Part shown: one piece after another, positions 24,150 to 32,882 of the stretch | How positions within the stretch are numbered: position 1 is the stretch's first letter | How the letters are laid out: every line of letters begins with the position of its first letter | Origin: Streptomyces sp. NBC_01217 | GTDB taxonomy: Bacteria > Actinomycetota > Actinomycetes > Streptomycetales > Streptomycetaceae | Assembly (NCBI RefSeq): GCF_035994185.1 | Contig: NZ_CP108538.1 | Location: forward strand, 620,001-684,000 | Length of the DNA: 64,000 nt | Direction of reading: 5' to 3' | The notes under the pieces: model-generated | Seen by the model: only the letters and a program-made list of their open reading frames with translations | What the model was told of the DNA's origin: nothing | The model's database searches: none | Position numbers and translations under genes: made by a program

Positions 24150-25930
24150 CCGCCCAGTCCGCTCAGCCCGGTGGGGACGTGCATCTTCTGCACGGTCTTC
24201 CCTCCGCCGACGTACATGTGGACGCCGCACGGCAGACAGGGGTCGAAGCTGCGCACGGCGCGCATGATGTCGATGCCCTTGAAGTTGTCCGGCGGGTTCT
24301 CCTCGAAGATCGGCGTGTTCTGCACGGCGTCCTCGTATGGCCCGGGAGTTCCGTAGGTGTCCCTGGTGCTGGCGTTCCACGGAGTGGGCGGGTAGGGGTG
24401 GTAGTTGGCGATCTTGCCGTCCCTGATCACCATGTGGTGCGACAGCACTCCGCGTACGGCCTCGGTGAATCCGACGCCGATGCTCTCGTCCGGGACGTCG
24501 AACTTCTCCCAGGTCTGGGTGCGTCCGGCGCGGACCTCTTCGAGGCCCTTCTCGGCGCAGTGCAGCGCGATCGCGGCCGCGTACGCCTGGAAGTAGGTGC
24601 GGGCGCGGTTGCGTTCCAGCGCGTTGCTCCACTTCGGGATCTTCCACTCGAAGGTGGTCTCGGGCTTGGTCATCGTGCGCGGCAGGTTGATGACGACGCT
24701 GTGGCCGGTGGCCTTGACGTAGCCGACGTCGACGAGTCCGGACAGGGCGGTGGACCACAGCCGGGCGATGGGGCCGCCGCCGGTGTCCAGGGCCAGGTGG
24801 TCCTTGCCGTCGAACCAGCGCGGCGACATCACCCAGCTGTACTTGTCGTCGAAGTTCCGCTTCTGCGGCGCGGGGATCGTGTGCTGGTTCCACGGGTGGC
24901 GGGGGTCGACCGGATTGCCGAGCGGGTCATGGGTGACGAACTGCTCCTTGCCCTGCCAGTCGTCGTAGTACGAACTGCCGAGCAGGATGCGGATGCCGAG
25001 GTTGATCTCGGTCAGGTCGTTGGTGACCAGTTTGCCGTCCACGATCACACCGGGGGTGACGAACATCCTTCGTCCCCAGTCGCTCATGTTGGCGTACGTG
25101 AAGTCGCAGTGCTCGGGGTCGTTGAGCGCTCCCCAGCAGCCGAGCAGCACACGTCGGCGCCCGACCTCCTCGTACCCGGGCAGGGCCTCGTAGAAGAAGT
25201 CGAACAGGTCGTCGTGCAGGGGCACGACCCGCTTCATGAACTCGACGTAGCGCATGAGGCGGCTGAGGTAGTCCGTGAAGAGCTGGACGGAGGCGACCGT
25301 GCCCACACCGCCCGGGTAGAGCGTGGAGGGGTGCACATGTCGCCCCTCCATCAGGCAGAACATCTCCCGCGTGTAGCGGCTCACCTGGAGGGCCTCGCGG
25401 TAGAACTCGCCCTCGATGGGGTTGAGCGAGCGCATGATGTCGGCGATCGTGCGGTATCCGTGTTCCCCGGCGTGCGGCGCCTCGGTGCGCTCGGCGAGTT
25501 CCAGGACACCGGGGTTGGTCTCGCGGACCATCTTTTCGCAGTAGTCGACCCCGACCAGGTTCTCCTGGAAGATGTTGTGGTCGAACATGTACTCCGCGGA
25601 CTCGCCGAGGTTGATGATCCACTCACCGAGGTGCGGCGGCTTCACCCCGTACGCCATGTTCTGCGCGTACACGGAGCATGTGGCGTGGTTGTCGCCGCAG
25701 ATCCCGCAGATGCGGCTGGTGATGAAGTGGGCGTCCCGTGGGTCCTTGCCCCGCATGAAGACGCTGTAGCCGCGGAAGACCGACGAGGTGCTGTAGCACT
25801 CCGCGACCCGCTTCTGCTTGAAGTCGATCTTCGTATGGATGCCGAGACTTCCCACGATCCGGGTGATCGGGTCCCAGGCCATCTCCACCAGGCCGCTGCC
25901 GTCGCCGGCCGCCTTCGTTGTCGGTGCCAT
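24146..25930 (-). CDS. hhyL: [NiFe]-hydrogenase large subunit, group 1h type
   Basis: The 594-residue protein has the N-terminal metal motif RICGICGDNH (Cys75, Cys78) and the C-terminal motif DPCLPCGVH (Cys565, Cys568, His571). These four cysteines hold the Ni and Fe(CN)2CO centre. A 23-residue tail (starting MYVGGGKTVQKM) follows His571, as expected for a precursor cleaved by the maturation protease. Sequence features and accessory genes match the cytosolic high-affinity hydrogenases of actinobacteria that oxidise atmospheric H2. It lies 83 bases downstream of the small subunit gene and overlaps the NifU-like gene. Confidence 0.93.
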   Translation of the reverse strand: MAPTTKAAGDGSGLVEMAWDPITRIVGSLGIHTKIDFKQKRVAECYSTSSVFRGYSVFMRGKDPRDAHFITSRICGICGDNHATCSVYAQNMAYGVKPPHLGEWIINLGESAEYMFDHNIFQENLVGVDYCEKMVRETNPGVLELAERTEAPHAGEHGYRTIADIMRSLNPIEGEFYREALQVSRYTREMFCLMEGRHVHPSTLYPGGVGTVASVQLFTDYLSRLMRYVEFMKRVVPLHDDLFDFFYEALPGYEEVGRRRVLLGCWGALNDPEHCDFTYANMSDWGRRMFVTPGVIVDGKLVTNDLTEINLGIRILLGSSYYDDWQGKEQFVTHDPLGNPVDPRHPWNQHTIPAPQKRNFDDKYSWVMSPRWFDGKDHLALDTGGGPIARLWSTALSGLVDVGYVKATGHSVVINLPRTMTKPETTFEWKIPKWSNALERNRARTYFQAYAAAIALHCAEKGLEEVRAGRTQTWEKFDVPDESIGVGFTEAVRGVLSHHMVIRDGKIANYHPYPPTPWNASTRDTYGTPGPYEDAVQNTPIFEENPPDNFKGIDIMRAVRSFDPCLPCGVHMYVGGGKTVQKMHVPTGLSGLGG

Positions 25931-26013
25931 CGTGTGTGCCGTAGCCCTTCTGAGAAGCGTGAGGTGAAAACGTCACCGGAAGGTGTGGAAAGCGGTCGGT
26001 GTCCCGGGTCTGT

Positions 26014-27093
26014 TCACCACGGGGGCCGGTAGCCGGTGGTCAGCCGGTCCCTCTTGTGCCGCCACTTCGGCTCCTTGTCCACGGTCTTCGCCGTGATCGT
26101 CCGGAGCCGGCGGATGACCGCCCCGTACGCCCCGCTCGCGGTGCTGGAGAGCTTGGCGCCGGGCGGCTCGTCCATGAACGGCATGAACTTGTCGGGGAAG
26201 CCCGGCATGGTGCAGGCGATGCAGATGCCGCCGACGTTGGGGCAGCCTCCGATGCCGTTCATCCAGCCGCGTTTGGGTACGTTGCACTTGACGACGGGGC
26301 CCCAGCAGCCGAGCTTGACCAGGCACTTGGGCGAGTCGTAGGTCTGGGCGAACTCACCCTGCTCGTAGTAGCCGGCCCGGTCGCATCCCTCGTGCACGGT
26401 GGCGCCGAACAGCCAGGTCGGACGGAGCTTGTCGTCCAGCGGGATCATCGGAGCGGATCCCGCCGCCTGGTACAGCAGGTAGGTCAGGGTCTCGGAGAAG
26501 TTGTCCGGCTGGATCGGGCAGCCCGGCACGCACACGATCGGGATGCCGGCCTTCGACTTCCAGTCCCAGCCGAGATAGTCGGGCAGGCCCATGGCACCGG
26601 TCGGGTTGCCGGCCATCGCGTGGATGCCGCCGTAGGTGGCACAGGTCCCGATGGCGACGACGGCCAGGGCCTTGGGCGCCAGCCGGTCGATCCATTCGCT
26701 GGTGGTGATCGGCTGACCGGTCTCCGGGTTGTCGCCGAAGCCGCACCAGTACCCCTCCGGCTTGATCGTCTCGTTCGGGATGGAACCCTCGACGACCAGC
26801 ACGAAGGGATCGATCTCGCCGCGCTCGCCCTTGAAGAACCACTCGATGAACGTGTCCGCGCCGCCCACCGGACCGCATTCGAAGTCGATCAGCGGCCAGT
26901 GGACCTCGATCCTGGGCAGACCGGGCAGCGCACCGGTCACGATCTCCTCGATGCTCGGCTGCATCGCGGCCGTCAGGGCCACCGAGTCGCCGTCACAGCT
27001 CAGCCCCGCGTTGATCCAGAGGATGTGGATCGGGGACTCTTCTGCGGTGGCCGCGGCAGGTGCGTCCACCGTGTTCGACGTTGCTGCATCCAT
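26014..27093 (-). CDS. hhyS: [NiFe]-hydrogenase small subunit, group 1h type
   Basis: The 359-residue protein has no twin-arginine signal, so it stays in the cytosol. The proximal-cluster motif is GLSCDGDS, in which the second position is Asp36 instead of Cys (C33-x2-D36). Three Cys plus one Asp is the hallmark of the oxygen-insensitive group 1h enzyme of Ralstonia. Further ligands are in GTCATYGG, VPGCPIQPDNF, and the HEGCDRAGYYEQGEF to CIACTMPGFPDKF region (medial and distal clusters). It transfers electrons from the Ni-Fe site to an unidentified acceptor. It is 48 bases downstream of hypX. Confidence 0.93.
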   Translation of the reverse strand: MDAATSNTVDAPAAATAEESPIHILWINAGLSCDGDSVALTAAMQPSIEEIVTGALPGLPRIEVHWPLIDFECGPVGGADTFIEWFFKGERGEIDPFVLVVEGSIPNETIKPEGYWCGFGDNPETGQPITTSEWIDRLAPKALAVVAIGTCATYGGIHAMAGNPTGAMGLPDYLGWDWKSKAGIPIVCVPGCPIQPDNFSETLTYLLYQAAGSAPMIPLDDKLRPTWLFGATVHEGCDRAGYYEQGEFAQTYDSPKCLVKLGCWGPVVKCNVPKRGWMNGIGGCPNVGGICIACTMPGFPDKFMPFMDEPPGAKLSSTASGAYGAVIRRLRTITAKTVDKEPKWRHKRDRLTTGYRPPW

Positions 27094-27141
27094 GAGGATG
27101 CCTCCCTGGAAAGAGACACACGAAGGCCGACATATCGACCC

Positions 27142-28953
27142 TCACCGTTCTTGATAGCAAGCGCTCGGCCCGGGTACGGCATGGTGCGCCGCCAGTGCGG
27201 TGACGTCGGGCCCCTCGGCGGGCGGGCCTCCCGCGGTTCTGCGGGCCGCCGCGGCGAGGTGCCCGGGGCGGCCCGACGGGGGATCCTTGTGCACGAACGC
27301 ACGCCGCAGCGCGTGGTAGGACGACCGGGGATCGAAGAAGGTCCGCCGCATCTCGGCCAGCTCCTGCTCCCGGTATTCGGCCAGGGGTCTGTAGGTCTCG
27401 TCTCGGTCCCGTTCGCCCTTCTTCGCCGCGATCCGTGCCCCTGTCGCGGGCGACGCGGCGAGCCGCGCCGCGAGCCGGGCGGCCTCGCCCGCGAACGACC
27501 GGGCGTCGCAGTCGAGCGTCCGGTCGGCCAGGCCGAGCCGCTCGGCGGTCTCGGCGCTCACCGGCAGCGCCTCGCCGGTGAGCCGCTTCGCGACCGCGTC
27601 CCCCACCCGGCGCGGCAACGTGTACGTCCAGTACTCGGAGCCGTACAGCCCCATCAGGCGGTAGTGCGGGTTCAGCACCGCCCCCGACCTGCACCAGACC
27701 TCGTCCGCGGCAAGGGCGAGCATCATCCCGCCCGCGGCCGCGTTGCCGCCCACGGCGGCGACCACCAGCCGGTCGGTGGTGGTCAGTACGGCCTCCACGA
27801 GGTCGTCCATGGCGTTGATATTGGCCCAGGACTCCTCGGCGGGATCGGCTGCGGCCTCGATGACGTTCAGGTGGATGCCGTTGGAGAAGAAGTCCCGGGT
27901 GCCGCCCAGGACCAGCACCGAGGTGGGCCGCCGGCAGGCCAGCCGGTAGGCGTCCAGCAGGCGTCGGCACTGCGCCGTGCTCATCGCACCGCCGGGGAAG
28001 TCGAACGAGAGGAAGCCGGCCTGCCCCTCCTCTCGATAGCCGATGTCGCTCCAGCCGCGTCCGTGCCCCCCGTCGAACAGCGGCGCAGGGTGCTCCGGCA
28101 GCGCGGGCAGACGCCCGGCGAGCGCCGTCACGGCGGGCAGTTTGAACGGGACAGGCCCTCCCGGTCTGCGACGGGGGCGCAGCTCGGGGATCCATACCGC
28201 GCCGTCGGTCGTCGCCCGGCAGACGGCCCCCGCCCGTACGGCCACCAGCTCGCCCGGCCGTCCGCACAGTTCGTGTTCCGGGTGTCCCCCGTGCAGAAAC
28301 CATTCTTCCCCGAGCAGTTCGTCGCGCACGCCGGGCTGGGAGTCGGCGGCGCGCAGCTTGCGCAGGACCGTCTCCGTCGAGTCCGAATCCCAGTCGATGC
28401 GTCGGTGCTCCTGGCGGAGGTACGGCCGGGTGCGGATGCGCAACTCCTGGTCCCCGGCGGTCTGCGGACGAGGGACGTACGTACCGGACGCACAGCGCTC
28501 GACGGCGAGGTGTACGGCCCGCAGTGCCGCGTCAGAGACCTCGTTGCGGTACAGATCGCTCTTGCCCGCCACAGGCACCGAGAAGGTGGCCGACGCCCAG
28601 ATGTCCCCGGCGTCCATCTCTTCGCCGGCCTGCAGGACGGTCACCCCCCATGTGTCCGCGCCGTCGTGGATGGCCCAGTCGAGGGACGAGGGCCCGCGGT
28701 CGCCCGGAGGCCCCGGGTGGACGACGAGGCAGGTGTGCGCCGTCCACACGTCCCGGGGAATGGCGGTCTTCAGCAACGGGGCCAGGATGAGGTCGGGCGC
28801 GAACTCGCGCACAGCCCTGCGGAGCGACGCGTCGCGCTCGGGCGCCTGCGGGGTTGCGAGTTCCACCGCCACGGTGTGGCCACGATCCCTCAGTTCGGCG
28901 TGAACACGCTGAGTGAGGCTGTTGAACGCGCTCGCCACGAGCAGGATGTGCAC
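27142..28953 (-). CDS. hypX: HypX-type CO-ligand synthesis protein
   Basis: The 603-residue product starts at GTG 28953 (reading VHILLVASAFNSLTQRVHAE) behind GGGAG. The N-terminal half is formyltransferase/hydrolase-like (HTCLVVHPGPPGDRGPSSLD, GVTVLQAGEEMDAGDIWA). The C-terminal half is enoyl-CoA-hydratase/isomerase-like (SVLVLGGTRDFFSNGIHLNV, VAAVGGNAAAGGMMLALAAD). This two-domain fusion is HypX (HoxX), which makes the active-site CO from a formyl group and allows maturation in air. It is the first gene of the operon, in front of the structural genes. The C-terminal 50 residues are Ala/Pro/Gly-rich. Confidence 0.9.
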   Translation of the reverse strand: MHILLVASAFNSLTQRVHAELRDRGHTVAVELATPQAPERDASLRRAVREFAPDLILAPLLKTAIPRDVWTAHTCLVVHPGPPGDRGPSSLDWAIHDGADTWGVTVLQAGEEMDAGDIWASATFSVPVAGKSDLYRNEVSDAALRAVHLAVERCASGTYVPRPQTAGDQELRIRTRPYLRQEHRRIDWDSDSTETVLRKLRAADSQPGVRDELLGEEWFLHGGHPEHELCGRPGELVAVRAGAVCRATTDGAVWIPELRPRRRPGGPVPFKLPAVTALAGRLPALPEHPAPLFDGGHGRGWSDIGYREEGQAGFLSFDFPGGAMSTAQCRRLLDAYRLACRRPTSVLVLGGTRDFFSNGIHLNVIEAAADPAEESWANINAMDDLVEAVLTTTDRLVVAAVGGNAAAGGMMLALAADEVWCRSGAVLNPHYRLMGLYGSEYWTYTLPRRVGDAVAKRLTGEALPVSAETAERLGLADRTLDCDARSFAGEAARLAARLAASPATGARIAAKKGERDRDETYRPLAEYREQELAEMRRTFFDPRSSYHALRRAFVHKDPPSGRPGHLAAAARRTAGGPPAEGPDVTALAAHHAVPGPSACYQER

Positions 28954-29474
28954 GACAATCTCCCAACGCCGGGCAGATCTGGCTGCTTGCGATGGTGGGG
29001 TACGCGGGCGGGCCTCCACCGGCGAACGGCCGTTAAGTCACCCGAAAGCGAACACATCGGCGACCAGTCAGTGGAACCACGGCGACGGGCCCCGCCCGGT
29101 CGGCGGACCGGACCGGGGCAGACCATCCCGGAACGGACCGGCCAGGACCGCACCGAGGGGCAAGTCGACTCAGGACCGATCCGCCTTCCGGGCCCAACTT
29201 CCCATCGGCTCAAGCCCATTCGACTCCGTACGGCACGACCCGCCCCGGCGGCCTGTTATCTTTGCGTGACTTCGCAAGGCAACTCTCGGTGATGCTTTGG
29301 CCTTTGCTGTGCTGGAGACGGCGAGGGCTGACCGCATGGTCGCCGTCCGCACCACCCAGGGCCCCAAAAGGGCGGCCGGGGCGGTGCGCGGCAGCCGGGA
29401 CGAGCGATGACCACTACACGTGTACGGGCACGGTCGTAGTCTGCGGCCGGCCCGGCCTGTCATGGCTGGACGGA
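28954..29474. other. Divergent intergenic region of the hydrogenase operon and PBP gene
   Basis: About 520 bases hold the promoters of the leftward hydrogenase operon and the rightward PBP-deacetylase pair. TTGCG-TGACTT-CGCAA (29262-29277), just after TTATCT, is a small perfect inverted repeat and a possible regulator site. ACACGTGT near 29417 is another palindrome. No convincing gene is seen although several frames are open. Confidence 0.4.
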
Positions 29475-31526
29475 ATGACACTGCACAACATATTCAGCAG
29501 AACGGCGCATGCCGCCCGGGCCGCGTTACTCCCCGGGCCCGGACCTCTGAAACAGATGAGACGTCTGAAACAGATGAAGCGCACGCGCCTGCGCCTGCCG
29601 CGCAGACCGGACTACCCGCGCACGGGACGACACGGCCTGCGAAGATGGGTGCCCTCGTGGCGGCTGGCCGCGGGCTCGTTCCTGACCTTCACCGCGACGC
29701 TCACGGCCGTGGTGACCATCGCCTACGCACGGACGGACATACCCGAGGACCTCAACGCGTTCGCCACCCAGCAGGACACCGTCTACTACTGGGCCGACGG
29801 CACTCCCCTGGCCCGTACGGGCTGGGTGAGCCGTCAGGAGATGCCACTGTCGAAGATTCCCGACGATGTGCGATGGGCCGTACTGGCGGCCGAAAACGCC
29901 GACTTCTACTCGGACCACGGCATATCGGCGCAGGGGATCACCCGGGCCCTGTGGCGCACGGCCGGCGAGGGAGACACCCAGGGCGGCTCGACCATCACCC
30001 AGCAGTACGTCAAGAACGTCTACCTCTCGCAGGACCAGTCCTTCTCCCGCAAGTTCACCGAGATGCTGCTCGCGGTCAAACTCGACCGCCACGTGAGCAA
30101 GGACAAGATCCTTGAGGAGTATCTGAACACCAGCTGGTTCGGCCGGGGTACCTACGGTCTCCAGCGCGCGGCCCAGGCCTATTACGGCAAGGAGGTCACC
30201 CAACTCGACGCGAGCGAGGGCGCGTTCCTCGCGTCCCTGCTCAAGGGGGCCTCGCTCTACGATCCCGCCGTCAGCCCCCGCAACCGTGAACGCGCCGTCG
30301 AACGCTGGCGGTGGACGCTGGACCGCATGGTGCAGATCGGCAGGCTGAGCCCGGCCGAGCGCGCCCGGTACACCACCTTTCCCGAACCGAAGCCGCCGCA
30401 CAGGCCGAACAGCACGGCCGGGCAGGACGGCTACCTCGTCCAGCTGGCCGAGTCGTACGCCAAGCGTGCCGGGCACATCTCCGACGCACGCTTCGACCTC
30501 GGCGGCTACCAGATCTACACGACGTTCGAGAAACCGCGGATGACCGCTCTCGCCCGGGCCGTGCAGGATGCGCGCGACACGCTCGATCCCGAGCGGCGCA
30601 AGGCCGATCGCCATGTGCGGTTCGGGGCCTCGTCCGTTGCCCCGGACGGCCGGATTCTCGCCGTGTACGGCGGTCCGGACTTCGAGCGGCAGGCCTTCGA
30701 CGAGTCCAACGCGGGTACGGTCCCGGCCGGTTCGGCGTTCACGCCGTTCGTCTATGCCGCCGCCCTGGAGTACGGCGTCGCACGCAGGCGCAACGGCCCC
30801 CGCACCGTGGTCACGCCCTCGACCGTGTACGACGCCGACGACGGCATTCCCGTCAGGACGCCCGAAGGCCCCTACTGGGACCGCAGCGGCAAGACGGTCA
30901 AGGGTCACAACGACGGCGACCGGTCCTACGGCCGCATCAGCCTCCATGACGCCATGGCGAAGGCCGCGGACTCCCCCTTCCTCCAGCTCGGCATGGATGC
31001 GGGACTGAAGCAGGTCCGCCGTACGGCCGAGGCATCCGGGCTCCTCCCGTCCAGCTTCGGTCCGCCCGTCCCCGCGTTCTCGATGGGCAACTCGACTCCG
31101 AGCGCCATACGCATGGCCGATGCGTACGGCATGTTCGCGGCCCACGGCATGCACACCGATCCGTACTCGGTAGGCAAGGTCACACACAACGGCGAGCCGG
31201 TCCGGCTGGATCTGCCGCGGGCGAAGCGCGCCGTGCGGTCCGCCGTGGCCGACGCGGTCACCGCAGCGCTGGCCCGGCCCACCGGTCAGGGCGCCGCCAC
31301 CTCCGCCTCACCGGTCGCGGCGAAGGCCGGAACCACCGAGGACGACACCGCACGCTGGTACGTCGGCTACGACCGGGCCGCGTCCACGGCCGTCGTCGTA
31401 TACCGCATGGACCTGGCGAAGTCCCTCGCGCCGCTGCCGCTCAAGGGGCTGGGCGGCGGCTCGGCGGCCGGCCGGAAGCTCCCGTCCCGGATCTGGAACA
31501 CGTACACGGAAGCCATGACGAAGTGA
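29475..31526 (+). CDS. Class A PBP-like protein with degenerate transpeptidase motifs
   Basis: The product is about 683 residues from ATG 29475 (656 from ATG 29556; the start is uncertain). A basic cytoplasmic segment and one membrane helix (AAGSFLTFTATLTAVVTIAY) lead into a GT51 glycosyltransferase domain with both catalytic regions intact (AAENADFYSDHGISAQGITR and GGSTITQQYVKN). In the penicillin-binding domain the SxxK motif reads S420-A-F-T423 (Lys lost), the SxN site reads AAD, and KTG reads KAG. So it should polymerise glycan but probably cannot cross-link it. The last codons overlap the deacetylase-like gene (GTGA). Confidence 0.88.
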   Translation: MTLHNIFSRTAHAARAALLPGPGPLKQMRRLKQMKRTRLRLPRRPDYPRTGRHGLRRWVPSWRLAAGSFLTFTATLTAVVTIAYARTDIPEDLNAFATQQDTVYYWADGTPLARTGWVSRQEMPLSKIPDDVRWAVLAAENADFYSDHGISAQGITRALWRTAGEGDTQGGSTITQQYVKNVYLSQDQSFSRKFTEMLLAVKLDRHVSKDKILEEYLNTSWFGRGTYGLQRAAQAYYGKEVTQLDASEGAFLASLLKGASLYDPAVSPRNRERAVERWRWTLDRMVQIGRLSPAERARYTTFPEPKPPHRPNSTAGQDGYLVQLAESYAKRAGHISDARFDLGGYQIYTTFEKPRMTALARAVQDARDTLDPERRKADRHVRFGASSVAPDGRILAVYGGPDFERQAFDESNAGTVPAGSAFTPFVYAAALEYGVARRRNGPRTVVTPSTVYDADDGIPVRTPEGPYWDRSGKTVKGHNDGDRSYGRISLHDAMAKAADSPFLQLGMDAGLKQVRRTAEASGLLPSSFGPPVPAFSMGNSTPSAIRMADAYGMFAAHGMHTDPYSVGKVTHNGEPVRLDLPRAKRAVRSAVADAVTAALARPTGQGAATSASPVAAKAGTTEDDTARWYVGYDRAASTAVVVYRMDLAKSLAPLPLKGLGGGSAAGRKLPSRIWNTYTEAMTK

Positions 31527-32827
31527 CAGAGATCAGAATCAAGACCGCTGTTCACCGGATACGGGCCCGCATGACGCCGCGTATGGTCCTGGGGCTCGCG
31601 GCCTGCTTGGTGGCGTCGGGTTCCGCGGCACTCATCCCGCTGTCGTCCGAGGACTCGTCGGACGGCCGCACCCCGCGACGGGGCACGAACACCGTCGCCG
31701 CACCGACGCCCACCGCGCAAAAGCATCGCGGGAGCGACGGAGAAAAGCCGGTCGAGGAGACGTGGGACGGGAAGGTCCGGATTCTCGGGGACGGCTCCAC
31801 GTCCTACACCGGGCCGCAGCCGGGCCAGTTGAAGGCCGAGCGGCTCAAGCCGGGTGAGAAGCCTCCACAGTTCGTGGTGTTCTCGTGGGACGGTGCGCTG
31901 GAGGGCGACGATCACATGTTCTCGCGCTTCCGCCGCGCGGCGAAGGAGAGCAAGGCGCACATGACGTTCTTCCTCACCGGTATCTATCTGCTGCCGAAGG
32001 AGAAGAGGAACCTCTACGAGCCGCCCCAGCACAAGGCCGGAGCGGCAGCGATCTCGTACCCGACGCGCGAACACATCCGCATGACGCTGGAACAGCTCGG
32101 TGACGCCTGGCGGGAGGGCAACGAGATCGGGTCCCACTTCAACGGCCACTTCTGCGAGAAGAAGGGCGGCGGGGACTGGAGCACGAACGAGTGGATCAGC
32201 GAGATCAGCCAGTTCTACTCCTTCGTGCAGAACTGGAAGACGAACACCGGCTTCAAGGACCTCGATCCGCTGCCCTTCGACCCCACCCGTGAGGTCGTCG
32301 GCGGCCGGGCGCCCTGTCTCGAAGGCCAGAAGACCCTGTTGCCGGCGACCAAGCCATTCGGCTGGCGTTACGACGCCAGCTCCCCGGGAGACTTCCAGAT
32401 CTGGCCGTCCAGGAAGAACGGCGTCTGGAACCTCCCGCTGCAGATGCTGCCGTTCCCGGGCAAGGACTTCCAGGTGCTGTCCATGGATTTCAACTTCCTC
32501 TACAACCAGTCGGAAGGCAGCACCGAGGGCGACCCCGCGCAGTACCGGACGTGGCGCGAGGAGGCACGCGATTCCTATGTCGCCGGATTCGAGCGGGTGT
32601 TCAACGGCAGCCGCGCACCGCTGTTCATCGGGAACCACTTCGAGGACTGGAACGGCGGGATCTACATGGATGCCGCCGAGGAGACGATGCGGGAGATCTG
32701 TCCGCGCAAGGAGGTGCGCTGTGTCTCCTTCCGCGAACTGACCGACTGGCTCGACGCACAGGACCCCGAGGTCCTCGCCCAGTGGCGGACGCTCGACCCC
32801 GCCCAGCCACCGGACTGGAAGCAGTAG
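31523..32827 (+). CDS. Atypical polysaccharide deacetylase-like secreted protein
   Basis: The 434-residue product starts at GTG 31523 within the stop of the PBP-like gene, so it is translationally coupled. A membrane/signal segment (MVLGLAACLVASGSAALIPL) is followed by a Pro/Thr linker and a NodB-like fold. FVVFSWDGALEGDD replaces the usual TFDDG (the base Asp becomes Trp, the metal Asp remains). EIGSHFNGHFCEKKGGG supplies the HxxxH metal pair. The length is larger than a simple deacetylase. It could modify or bind the glycan made by its partner; activity is uncertain. Confidence 0.78.
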   Translation: MTEIRIKTAVHRIRARMTPRMVLGLAACLVASGSAALIPLSSEDSSDGRTPRRGTNTVAAPTPTAQKHRGSDGEKPVEETWDGKVRILGDGSTSYTGPQPGQLKAERLKPGEKPPQFVVFSWDGALEGDDHMFSRFRRAAKESKAHMTFFLTGIYLLPKEKRNLYEPPQHKAGAAAISYPTREHIRMTLEQLGDAWREGNEIGSHFNGHFCEKKGGGDWSTNEWISEISQFYSFVQNWKTNTGFKDLDPLPFDPTREVVGGRAPCLEGQKTLLPATKPFGWRYDASSPGDFQIWPSRKNGVWNLPLQMLPFPGKDFQVLSMDFNFLYNQSEGSTEGDPAQYRTWREEARDSYVAGFERVFNGSRAPLFIGNHFEDWNGGIYMDAAEETMREICPRKEVRCVSFRELTDWLDAQDPEVLAQWRTLDPAQPPDWKQ

Positions 32828-32882
32828 GCGGGGCGTCGAGCCGGACGGGTTCGCTGCGTGCGGGCGTCCTCTGCGCCCGCGG

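Noticed and set aside
25999..29292. A 1097-codon plus-strand open frame over hypX and the small subunit gene
   Set aside because: The minus-strand genes carry all conserved motifs; this frame has none.
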